Assembly (NCBI GenBank): GCA_013151655.1
Contig: JAADHX010000314.1
Coordinates: 1-8,632 of the forward strand
Direction: 5' to 3'
Source: Actinomycetota bacterium
GTDB lineage: Bacteria > Actinomycetota > Acidimicrobiia > Acidimicrobiales > Poriferisodalaceae
Length of the DNA stretch: 8,632 bases
The position numbers were made by a program, and so were the translations under genes. Below are positions 1 through 6,150 of the stretch, in pieces; the stretch's first letter is position 1; every line of letters begins with the position of its first letter. The notes below the pieces were generated by a model. The model saw only the letters and a program-made list of their open reading frames with translations, was not told where the DNA came from and made no database searches.

Positions 1-400
1 CGTCGCGCACCGCCGATGTGGTGAGGCCTGCCAGGTCAGAACCTGCGCCCGGTTCGCTGAACAGCTGGCACCAGGTGAGTTCGCCAGTGAGCGTGGGCCG
101 CAACACCCGCCGCTTCAGCTCATCGCTGCCGAACTCGGCCAACGTTGGCGCGGCTAGGCCCATCCCTCCTCCGAGCGGGACCGCTACTCCCCCCGCCCCG
201 CGAATGGTCTCATGGGCGACGCGGTCGGCCCACGAGCCAAGACCACGCCCATACCAACTGGTTGACCAAGAAGGAACCGCCCAACCGGAGTCGACCAAAC
301 GCTCGCGCCACTCAAGCAAGCGAAGGCTCGAATCCCAGTTCTGGTGGAACCAATCGAGGACATCGGCCCTGACGTTTTCGGCCTCGTCGCTTGCTCCCAT
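1..400 (-). CDS. Acyl-CoA dehydrogenase, N-terminal part (cut by window edge)
   Basis: FAD-dependent acyl-CoA dehydrogenases introduce the alpha-beta double bond into acyl-CoA thioesters. Only the first 133 residues lie in the window, and the gene runs off the left edge. Residues 1-105 resemble the all-helical N-terminal domain, with a glycine-rich stretch near 68-82. Residues 110-126 read WCQLFSEPGAGSDLAGL, the family motif (x-x-x-TEPxAGSD type) that opens the beta-barrel middle domain contacting flavin and substrate. The ATG at 400 is chosen because the in-frame TAA at 410-412, the stop of the upstream gene, rules out a longer start. The gap to that gene is 9 bases, so the two are probably co-transcribed. 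The catalytic Glu and C-terminal domain are not visible, so substrate class (fatty, branched-chain or steroid side-chain acyl-CoA) cannot be decided. Confidence 0.87.
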   Translation of the reverse strand, partial: MGASDEAENVRADVLDWFHQNWDSSLRLLEWRERLVDSGWAVPSWSTSWYGRGLGSWADRVAHETIRGAGGVAVPLGGGMGLAAPTLAEFGSDELKRRVLRPTLTGELTWCQLFSEPGAGSDLAGLTTSAVRD

Positions 401-409
401 AGAACCTAC

Positions 410-964
410 TTAGTTGACCACAGCCTTGGCCCCGTTCGAGATTCTCGATACGTCGGCCCAGGTAAGGTCCTTGCCCGCCCACAGCATCTCGAACGCCTCG
501 TCGGAAGTGTTGGTAAAGCCGTGGCGATTGCGAAACTGATATAGGCGACGTTTGCGCTGTCCGCGACCGCCCAAGCCCACGAGTCTTCCCACCGAGTAGA
601 CCTCCCACGCAACGGCCTCAGCCAAAGTCAATTCGTCGTCGCCCGGCGCATCAGCGAAGCCCTCAGACATCCGGTCGGTGGCTTTGAGTAACAGACGTCC
701 CATGGCGTCGCGGACGTTGTCATCGCTTTGCTCGCGGGGTCGACGAGTGTCCTCGAACGCACCACCCTCGACATGAAACCGCATCGGGGAAACCGACTCG
801 ACACGGATCCTCATGAGAGGCGAAGCCTCGTCGACCTCGATCTCGATACTCGCATCGTCGCTGACCCCAAGTTCAGACGCGAGCTGAACCACAAGGGCGA
901 CAATGCCATCGTGGTCGAAGTTCACCATCTCGAACTTCGCGGGCGACATTGCAACCTCGACCAT
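410..964 (-). CDS. Conserved-looking protein of unknown function, 184 aa
   Basis: I do not recognise this family. The protein is acidic, with no signal peptide or membrane segment. Residues about 10-60 look like alternating helix and strand with many Asp/Glu. A variable linker around 70-85 (RRPREQSDDN) is followed by a more helical C-terminal half. A basic patch (RGQRKRRLYQFRNRHG, about 133-148) precedes an aromatic helix ending in WADVSR. The start ATG at 964 overlaps the stop of the upstream ferritin-like gene as TGATG, the usual sign of translational coupling, with GAGGA six bases upstream. A second in-frame ATG at 949 also has a GAGG five bases upstream and is a reasonable alternative. 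The dehydrogenase follows 9 bases downstream. Position suggests a role linked to one of these two neighbours, but nothing in the sequence defines it. Confidence 0.8.
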   Translation of the reverse strand: MVEVAMSPAKFEMVNFDHDGIVALVVQLASELGVSDDASIEIEVDEASPLMRIRVESVSPMRFHVEGGAFEDTRRPREQSDDNVRDAMGRLLLKATDRMSEGFADAPGDDELTLAEAVAWEVYSVGRLVGLGGRGQRKRRLYQFRNRHGFTNTSDEAFEMLWAGKDLTWADVSRISNGAKAVVN

Positions 965-1617
965 CAGGTGTCCTCGCCGAGGTCGTAGGCATCGCCGACA
1001 GTGCCCGGGCCGGCGATGCCGCCAGCGGCCAACATCAACTTCTCGAGATGAATCTGACGCGCCGCAGCTCGCTCGACATCTTCGGGAGTGCGAATAAGCG
1101 ACTGGACAAGCATCTCACCATCAATCCAGTCTTCGGTTTCGTCCTGAAGAATGAAGTTGAGTATCCGTATCGTCGGCATGTCGGTGATTCGGCTGGTGTT
1201 GTTGCGGTGGAATGTGTACGCCGCGATCTTGTGAGGCAACAACACGCGGAACACACCCACAAGCTTTTCGAGTGTTTGATCCGCGGCCTCAGGTTCGGTC
1301 AGGGCATCTACGAACGCAACGAGCTCATCGTTGGGAGCAACGGTTAGTCGTTCCGGCTTCATCTCGCGGAGTTCGGGAAGGCGCTTGTGGAACAACTCCG
1401 CATGCCATGCGTGGTGATAGCAGTGCGTGCCGAGACGAAGCTTCACATCGAGTTCTGGCACCGTGGCCACCCACCCGCCGAGGGCTTCGAAGAGTTTGGT
1501 CTCGATCCACTTGTAGTGGCCGACGCGGCGAGCGGTTTCGTCGACATCGAATGATCCGGGCAGCTCGCGCCTGTCCCATGGTGTGAATGGTGCTCGCGGC
1601 TGGCTGGGGTCTGCCAT
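964..1617 (-). CDS. Ferritin-like superfamily protein, 217 aa (probable di-metal four-helix bundle)
   Basis: The sequence is rich in amphipathic helices carrying acidic and His residues at ferritin-like spacing. Helix 1 (about 30-48) contains E39 and E44 in WIETKLFEALGGW. Helix 2 (about 62-85) carries many His (H65, H68, H69, H72) and an ExxH unit, E74-L-F-H77. A later helix (about 150-175) is carboxylate-rich: D159, E160, E162, D163, D166, E168. A canonical second ExxH is not obvious, so the metal site may be atypical or absent. The start ATG at 1617 is supported by a strong ribosome-binding site (AAGGAGA, about 1622-1628). This is the first gene of a minus-strand group leading into an acyl-CoA dehydrogenase, which would fit an oxidoreductase or hydroxylase partner; that link is inference. 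The fold call is moderately sure and the activity is unknown. Confidence 0.68.
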   Translation of the reverse strand: MADPSQPRAPFTPWDRRELPGSFDVDETARRVGHYKWIETKLFEALGGWVATVPELDVKLRLGTHCYHHAWHAELFHKRLPELREMKPERLTVAPNDELVAFVDALTEPEAADQTLEKLVGVFRVLLPHKIAAYTFHRNNTSRITDMPTIRILNFILQDETEDWIDGEMLVQSLIRTPEDVERAAARQIHLEKLMLAAGGIAGPGTVGDAYDLGEDT

Positions 1618-1671
1618 CGGGTCTCCTTCATCGATGCCCGCAGAGTCTCCGCGAACAATTCAGGACACCAA

Positions 1672-1692
1672 TTTTGGCGCGTCAGCGCAAAA
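1672..1692 (-). repeat. Short inverted repeat downstream of the type II glutamine synthetase
   Basis: The arms TTTTGGCGC (1672-1680) and GCGCAAAA (1685-1692) pair over eight bases with one bulged G and a 4-base loop. It lies 19 bases past the synthetase stop and could slow or end its transcript. No U-tract follows the stem on the minus strand, so it is not a classical intrinsic terminator. Confidence 0.3.
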
Positions 1693-1710
1693 GGAGCAAA
1701 ACGAGAGGCG

Positions 1711-2724
1711 CTACGACAAGGCTGCGCACACGGTGTTGGTCATTAACGTAGCCAACACATACGGGTCGGCGTTGGCGTTTGGACGCCGGTCTTCGATGTA
1801 GCCCTTTTGGTCTTTTGCCACCTGCCACGGAATACGAACCGAAGCGCCGCGGTCGGACACCCCATAGCTGAACTGGTCGTACCTTTGAGTTTCGTGGGCA
1901 CCAGTGAGGCGTTCTTCGATGCCAACGCCGTACCCGAGGAGATGTTCCTCGGGTTTGCCGGGAGCACCAAGCGACTCGGCAGCCGCAATGATTGCGTCGT
2001 AGTTCTCGCGCATGGCCTTAGTGGAGAAGTTGGTGTGCATCCCCGCGCCGTTCCAGTCGCCTTTCATTGGTTTGGCTGCGATTGAAACCTCGACGCCATG
2101 AGCTTCGGCGAGACGGTAAAGCAGGTACCGAGCAATCCACACATGGTCGCCGACCGTCACGGTATCGACCGGCCCAATCTGGAACTCCCATTGCCCTGGC
2201 ATTACCTCAGCGTTGGTTCCCGAGATGGCGAGGCCAGCGTCGATGCAAGCTGTGGTGTGTTCTTCGATGAGGTCGCGACCGTGAATCTTCAAATAGCCAA
2301 CGCCGCAGTAGTACGGACCCTGCGGACCGGGATACCCGCCCGGCGGAAAACCAGAGGGCCACTGGGTGATGGGATCAAGAAGTGTGTACTCCTGCTCAAG
2401 ACCAAAGAGGGGCTCCTGGTCGCTGTAGGTCTCGAGTGCCGCAACGGCTGCGGCGCGAGTGTTGGTCGGGTGCGGCGACATGTCGGTGGTCAACAACGTC
2501 TCGCACAGGATCAGGATGTTGTCGCCGCCACGAATCGGGTCTGGGCATTGGAACGCCGGCTGCAACACAACGTCGGAGTTATCGCCTGTGGCCTGGTTGG
2601 TGCTCGATCCGTCGAAACCCCAGATGCCCGGAGTTTCGCCATCGGCCAAAATCCTGGTCTTGGAACGAATCTCTGGGGTTGGTTCTGTCCCATCGATCCA
2701 GATGTATTCAGCACGGTAAGCCAC
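1711..2724 (-). CDS. glnII: Glutamine synthetase type II (eukaryote-like), 337 aa
   Basis: Condenses glutamate and ammonium to glutamine with ATP. Length and motifs match the GSII class found in plants, Streptomyces, Frankia and rhizobia rather than the longer bacterial GSI. Visible motifs: WGFDGSSTNQATGDNSD at 35-51 (the bent beta-strand/latch signature with the ammonium-site Asp), FGLEQEY at 107-113 with metal-binding Glu residues, KPMKGDWNGAGMHTNFS at 218-234 (ATP-site signature with the His), GASVRIP at 293-299 and EDRRPNANADPYV at 311-323. No adenylylation site is expected in this class. The start is GTG at 2724, set by a strong GAGGAGG about five bases upstream. The gene diverges from a type I synthetase and shares with it a 169-bp spacer holding a predicted GlnR box oriented along this gene, so nitrogen-responsive control by the nearby GlnR-like protein is likely. 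Confidence 0.95.
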   Translation of the reverse strand: MAYRAEYIWIDGTEPTPEIRSKTRILADGETPGIWGFDGSSTNQATGDNSDVVLQPAFQCPDPIRGGDNILILCETLLTTDMSPHPTNTRAAAVAALETYSDQEPLFGLEQEYTLLDPITQWPSGFPPGGYPGPQGPYYCGVGYLKIHGRDLIEEHTTACIDAGLAISGTNAEVMPGQWEFQIGPVDTVTVGDHVWIARYLLYRLAEAHGVEVSIAAKPMKGDWNGAGMHTNFSTKAMRENYDAIIAAAESLGAPGKPEEHLLGYGVGIEERLTGAHETQRYDQFSYGVSDRGASVRIPWQVAKDQKGYIEDRRPNANADPYVLATLMTNTVCAALS

Positions 2725-2804
2725 GGGTCCTCCTCGGACTGTCTTGTTGGTAGGTCGGCCGCGTCAAAGGTCGTACCCACACAGTCCAAGAATCGCACAT
2801 CGCC

Positions 2805-2842
2805 GTTTCGTTGCGGTTACTCCAATGTGAACGCAGTGTGAA
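2805..2842 (-). promoter_or_regulatory. Predicted GlnR operator: one perfect GlnR box plus two degenerate half-sites at 11-bp spacing
   Basis: Read on the minus strand, 2820 to 2805 is GTAAC-CGCAAC-GAAAC, an exact match to the actinobacterial GlnR consensus gTnAC-N6-GaAAC. Two further pentamers, TTCAC at 2842-2838 and TTCAC at 2831-2827, keep the same 11-bp step, so four half-sites lie on one DNA face. This recalls the tandem a-b-a-b boxes at Streptomyces nitrogen promoters. The array lies about 80-118 bases upstream of the type II synthetase start and 52-89 bases upstream of the type I start. No convincing -10/-35 pair could be fixed for either gene, which would be compatible with activator dependence. 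Confidence 0.66.
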
Positions 2843-2893
2843 CCAGCACGATCTCCTCTTCCGCTCGACACGTCGACGGGGTTTCATTGAGTT

Positions 2894-4222
2894 ATGGAAC
2901 GCCAAGCCGATTATGTGATGCGCAAAGTCGAAGATCGGGGGGTGCGCTTAGTGCGCCTGATGTTCACCGACGTGCACGGTCAGTTGAAGTCGTTGAACAT
3001 CTCGCCAGCTGAGCTCGAAACCGCCTTTGAAGAAGGCATGTTCTTCGATGGTTCGTCTATTGACGGATTCAGCCGGGTAGCCGAACAAGATGTACTTGCC
3101 GTGCCAGACGCCGAGTCGTTCCAGCTCGACGCAAGCAAGGACGCTGAGCGAATCGCGAGCATGTTCTGCAACATCGAAACCGCCGACGGCGCTCCGTTCG
3201 AAGGCGACACCAGACAAGTCTTGCGCCGTCAACTGGATGCCGCTAGAGACATGGGGTTCGAGTTCTTTGTGGCACCAGAACTCGAGTACTTCCTGTTTGC
3301 CGACGGCGACCCTTCGACTCCTCTAGAACCTCTTGACCAGGGGTCGTATTTCGATCTGACGACCGCAGATGTGGCCAGCTCGATACGCCGCCGCACACTT
3401 CAATCCTTAGAGCACCTTGGCATCAGCGTCGAGTATTCGTTTCACGAAGATGCACCAAGCCAACACGAGATCGACCTGCGGTACACCGAGGCGCTCACGA
3501 TGGCCGACAGCGTGATGACTTTTCGGCTGATAGTGAAGGAGATCGCAGCCGAACACGGAGTGCACGCCACGTTCATGCCCAAACCGATGGCGAACGAACA
3601 AGGGTCGGGTATGCATACCCATCTCTCGTTGTTCAGGGGTGACGAGAACGCCTTCTACGCCAACGACGAGATCGGCCTATCGGCCATCGGTCGTCAGTTC
3701 ATGGCCGGACTTTTGCACCATGCGCCCGAGATAACCGCAGTTACCAATCAATTGGTCAACTCGTACAAACGGCTGATTCCCGGGTTCGAAGCTCCCGTAA
3801 CCGTCTCGTGGGCCCGTTCGAACCGTTCGGCACTAGTACGGGTGCCATCCATCAAGAGAGGCAAGTCGGATTCGGCACGGATCGAGTACCGGTCGCCAGA
3901 CCCAGCGTGCAACCCATACCTCGCTTTCGCGGTGATGCTCGCGGCTGGTCTTGAGGGAATCAAGAACCAATACGTGCTTGGGCCTGAGGCTCCGGCCGAT
4001 CTGTTCAAGATGTCGCCGTCGGAAATGGCCGAAGGCGGCCACGAGCAACTTCCGAACTCATTGGCGAACGCGCTCGACCGAATGGAAGAATCAGACCTTG
4101 TAAAATCCGTTCTTGGAGATCATCTATTCGGATGGTTCATCACGAACAAACGCCGAGAGTTCTTCGAGTACACAACCCAGGTGTCCCAGTTCGAGCTGGA
4201 TCGTTACCTTCGAAACATCTAA
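2894..4222 (+). CDS. glnA: Glutamine synthetase type I-alpha / GlnA2-like, 442 aa
   Basis: Class I synthetase with a complete active site: FFDGSSIDGF at 50-59 (D52 at the ammonium site), APELEYFLF at 127-135 (E129, E131 metal ligands), HEDAPSQHEIDLRY at 184-197 (E185, E192), the ATP signature FMPKPMANEQGSGMHTHLSL at 227-246, NSYKRL at 289-294, RSNRSALVRVP at 308-318 and RIEYRSPDPACNPYL at 329-343. R61 and E299 match the Bacillus GSI-alpha feedback Arg and flap Glu. At 442 aa it lacks the GSI-beta insertion, and the position of the adenylylated Tyr is F371 (ADLFKM), so GlnE-type control is ruled out if translation is as read. The N terminus closely recalls mycobacterial GlnA2. Some Streptomyces GlnA2-4 paralogues glutamylate polyamines or ethanolamine, so substrate is not certain. 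The ribosome-binding site is weak. The stop TAA overlaps the start of the regulator gene. Confidence 0.93.
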   Translation: MERQADYVMRKVEDRGVRLVRLMFTDVHGQLKSLNISPAELETAFEEGMFFDGSSIDGFSRVAEQDVLAVPDAESFQLDASKDAERIASMFCNIETADGAPFEGDTRQVLRRQLDAARDMGFEFFVAPELEYFLFADGDPSTPLEPLDQGSYFDLTTADVASSIRRRTLQSLEHLGISVEYSFHEDAPSQHEIDLRYTEALTMADSVMTFRLIVKEIAAEHGVHATFMPKPMANEQGSGMHTHLSLFRGDENAFYANDEIGLSAIGRQFMAGLLHHAPEITAVTNQLVNSYKRLIPGFEAPVTVSWARSNRSALVRVPSIKRGKSDSARIEYRSPDPACNPYLAFAVMLAAGLEGIKNQYVLGPEAPADLFKMSPSEMAEGGHEQLPNSLANALDRMEESDLVKSVLGDHLFGWFITNKRREFFEYTTQVSQFELDRYLRNI

Positions 4223-4920
4223 TGACCTCTAACTCAATCGCAGTCTTTCCGTCGCCGCCACCTGCCGACTTGGCGCGCACGCTCGACCTCGCCGGGTATC
4301 TCTGGAAGCCGGTAGCTAACGAGTTCTCGATTCTACGAACCGAGCCCGACGATGGTTGGTCTGGCGCGATCGTGTGCGTCGACGGGGCCGACGGCGACGA
4401 TGCCTGGGGTGTTTGTCGTGCGTTAAGGAGGAGAGAAGAGGCCCCAGTGCCTATCTTGATCTTGCTTCGAGGCAACCAACTCGACGATCTACAGATGCGC
4501 GACGAACTGTTCGACGACTTCTGCCTGAGCCCGTTCCACCCGCGCGAACTCGAAGCCCGCATCCGTCATCTGTTTCACCGCACCATCGCCCAAGCCACCG
4601 GCGACATGATCGAATACGGGCCGCTGCTACTCAACGTCGAAACCTACGAAGCTGCGGTGGAAGGCCGGCCTCTCGACCTCACCTATATGGAATACGAACT
4701 GCTCAGGTTCTTAGCCGCGAACCCCGGGAAAGTCTTTACCCGCGAGGTACTGCTCAACCGAGTCTGGGGTTATGAGTACTACGGCGGGGCGCGCACCGTC
4801 GACGTTCATGTGCGTCGGCTTCGGTCGAAACTTGGTGAAGAGAACGCCAGCCTCATTCAGACTGTTAGGTCGGTCGGTTACCGCTTTGGACAGTCGCGCT
4901 GGCACTCGAAACCCCAATAA
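4222..4920 (+). CDS. glnR: GlnR-like OmpR-family orphan response regulator, 232 aa
   Basis: Probable global nitrogen regulator. Residues 1-118 form a degenerate receiver domain. D54 in IVCVDG sits where GlnR keeps its charge-bearing Asp, the usual N-terminal acidic pair is missing, and the conserved Lys before PF is Ser (LSPF at 102-105), so phosphorelay control is unlikely. Residues about 130-222 are a well-conserved winged-helix DNA-binding domain: RPLDLTYMEYELLRFL, then VFTREVLLNRVWGYEYYGG, TVDVHVRRLRSKLG and VRSVGYRF, strongly reminiscent of actinobacterial GlnR. The ATG at 4222 overlaps the synthetase TAA (TAATG). An in-frame ATG at 4132 would overlap the synthetase by 91 bases and add a non-domain tail, so it was not chosen. 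No kinase gene is adjacent. A predicted GlnR box lies 1.4 kb upstream between the two synthetases. A different OmpR-family paralogue remains possible. Confidence 0.85.
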   Translation: MTSNSIAVFPSPPPADLARTLDLAGYLWKPVANEFSILRTEPDDGWSGAIVCVDGADGDDAWGVCRALRRREEAPVPILILLRGNQLDDLQMRDELFDDFCLSPFHPRELEARIRHLFHRTIAQATGDMIEYGPLLLNVETYEAAVEGRPLDLTYMEYELLRFLAANPGKVFTREVLLNRVWGYEYYGGARTVDVHVRRLRSKLGEENASLIQTVRSVGYRFGQSRWHSKPQ

Positions 4921-4942
4921 GCTGAGCTGGCTGCGTGCGAAC

Positions 4943-5098
4943 TCAGTAGTTTGAGTCGAGCAGTTCGCTGCCCTCGTGCCTTTGCTTCGCATCGTTGTTG
5001 AGTAGCGCGCCGAGTATGGCCGCCACAACAGACATGCTGGCAACGATGATGATCGGTGCCAGCAGCAGAACAACAGCGATGATAATGCCTCCGGCCAT
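4943..5098 (-). CDS. Small single-pass membrane protein, 51 aa
   Basis: A short open frame begins with MAGGIIIAVVLLLAPIIIV and stays hydrophobic to about residue 33 (VVAAILGALL). It ends in a polar tail NNDAKQRHEGSELLDSNY, predicted here as one transmembrane helix with a cytoplasmic or periplasmic tail of 18 residues. The ATG at 5098 lies 9 bases after the RidA-family stop, the spacing of an operon member, although no clear Shine-Dalgarno is seen. It ends 22 bases from the convergent stop of the GlnR-like gene. The hydrophobic run, charged tail and coupling distance argue for a real gene; codon statistics could not be computed. I do not recognise a family. Function is unknown; membrane tethering of an operon partner is only a guess. 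Confidence 0.6.
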   Translation of the reverse strand: MAGGIIIAVVLLLAPIIIVASMSVVAAILGALLNNDAKQRHEGSELLDSNY

Positions 5099-5107
5099 AC
5101 CGAAAGT

Positions 5108-5467
5108 CTACTCGCCCGCGGCCGGGCCCAGGTAGGCCCAAGCCTCGATCTCGACTAGGGCTCCAAGCGGCAGACCCGCCACCGCCACCGCCGACCGGCT
5201 AGGGAGATGATCACCGAAGGCTTCGGCGTATAGGCCGTTAACGACCGCGAAGTCGTCGATATCGCTAAGGAAAATGACGCACTTCGCCACATCGTCGAGC
5301 GTGGCTCCCCCAGCATCGAGCACGCTGGACAGGTTGGCCAAGACTTGTTTGGTCTGAGCAACGAGGCCATCGGCCATCTGACCGTCGGCCAGGCCGACTT
5401 GGCCAGACACAATGAGCCAGTCGCCAGCCCGGGTGCTTGGTGAGTAGTGAGCAACAGGTTTAGACAT
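5108..5467 (-). CDS. RidA/YjgF/YER057c/UK114-family protein, probable enamine/imine deaminase, 119 aa
   Basis: RidA proteins hydrolyse reactive 2-aminoacrylate and other enamines/imines to ketoacids plus ammonia, sparing PLP enzymes. Visible family motifs: GDWLIVSGQVGL at 15-26, QTKQVLANLSSVLDAGGATL at 38-57, and the C-terminal signature PSRSAVAVAGLP at 89-100 followed by VEIEAWAYL. R91 and E106 occupy the positions of the carboxylate-binding Arg105 and catalytic-water Glu120 of E. coli RidA, so it looks active. ATG 5467 is preferred to an upstream in-frame start because GAGAGG (5474-5479) lies six bases upstream and the family begins at this point. It follows the molybdo-fusion by 29 bases and precedes the 51-aa membrane protein by 9, so the three are probably one transcript. 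The RidA subgroup and substrate cannot be set by eye. Confidence 0.92.
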   Translation of the reverse strand: MSKPVAHYSPSTRAGDWLIVSGQVGLADGQMADGLVAQTKQVLANLSSVLDAGGATLDDVAKCVIFLSDIDDFAVVNGLYAEAFGDHLPSRSAVAVAGLPLGALVEIEAWAYLGPAAGE

Positions 5468-5496
5468 AACGGGCCTCTCAGGCGATCGGAGTTCGG

Positions 5497-6150
5497 TTAG
5501 TTTGCAGTTAGGGGAAGTATCGGTGGTTTGTTGGCAAAACACCAAGCAGCCGCCGCGACGGCACAAAATACCGCAGGGCTTACCGGTTGCGGGCTGCTAT
5601 CTGAGTCGAGTATTTCGACTTCGACCTCGGGAGTCTCGATGCTTCTGAGTATCCCGAAGGAACGAACGGTGAGATCATGAACTCTACCTTCACTGTCGAC
5701 CGAGATCGATTCGGATCTGACCAAACCGAGGGCCTGGTGAACTGCCCCGATCACGTATGAACGCATGACCGTTTGATCAAGAACCGCTCCGCCACTGACC
5801 CGAACCAAAACAGACTGTCGGGTAACCGTTGCTTCGGCCCATGCCGCGCCGATCTGAACCCGGTGCGAAGCCGCGAGCGTGGCACTGTCGTCGGCGCGAG
5901 CGTGCAGCGCAGCACGGAGCATCTCGATCTCGGCTCTCAGAGAACCACGGACCATCACCGACGTTGGCGGACCAGGAACGTCCCACTCCGAGACTCCTAT
6001 TTCCAACCCGAGGTCGGACGCAATGGCCCCCACTAGATCGAGGGCGCCGGGGGTCTTGGCCATTGTCATCTCGATGTTGCCGGCGTTATCGATTCCAGCG
6101 GCGACGGGTGGCCGTTCCACGAGCCACAACATCTTCGCGGTCATACACAA
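5497..6150 (-). CDS. C-terminal part of a compact xanthine dehydrogenase/aldehyde oxidase-like protein, separated by a frame change
   Basis: This frame continues the protein encoded just upstream but is offset by one base, overlapping it by 65 bases. The first residues that look homologous are RPPVAAGIDNAGNIEM at 13-28. Residues 131-144 (SYVIGAVHQALGLV) and 160-217, with DLTVRSFGILRS and ending in ILPLTAN, recall the C-terminal end of molybdenum-hydroxylase large subunits. The GVGEP-type loop with the catalytic Glu is replaced by a Pro/Ser-rich segment (SSPQPVSPA, 185-193), so a normal active site is not evident. The frame opens right after an in-frame TGA. A TTG at 6150 and an ATG at 6144 could serve as starts, the latter with GAAGG (6151-6155) six bases upstream, so separate translation is possible. 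A fusion of the two parts would be about 538 aa. Confidence 0.72.
   Translation of the reverse strand: MCMTAKMLWLVERPPVAAGIDNAGNIEMTMAKTPGALDLVGAIASDLGLEIGVSEWDVPGPPTSVMVRGSLRAEIEMLRAALHARADDSATLAASHRVQIGAAWAEATVTRQSVLVRVSGGAVLDQTVMRSYVIGAVHQALGLVRSESISVDSEGRVHDLTVRSFGILRSIETPEVEVEILDSDSSPQPVSPAVFCAVAAAAWCFANKPPILPLTAN

Noticed and set aside
2098..2841. A 247-codon open frame on the plus strand opposite the type II synthetase
   Set aside because: It is the antisense shadow of a well-conserved gene, has no recognisable motif, and open antisense frames are common at this base composition.
4203..4216. A second GlnR-like box, GTTAC-N4-GAAAC, just before the regulator start
   Set aside because: The spacer is four bases, not six, so the half-sites are out of the 11-bp register, and the sequence encodes the conserved C-terminal end of the synthetase.
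4132..4221. Longer N terminus for the regulator from ATG 4132
   Set aside because: It would overlap the synthetase coding end by 91 bases and add 30 residues unlike a receiver domain. The ATG at 4222 matches GlnR-type starts and the TAATG coupling.
2894..4222. Adenylylation-regulated GSI-beta assignment
   Set aside because: The modification-site Tyr is Phe and the length and flap residues fit GSI-alpha.
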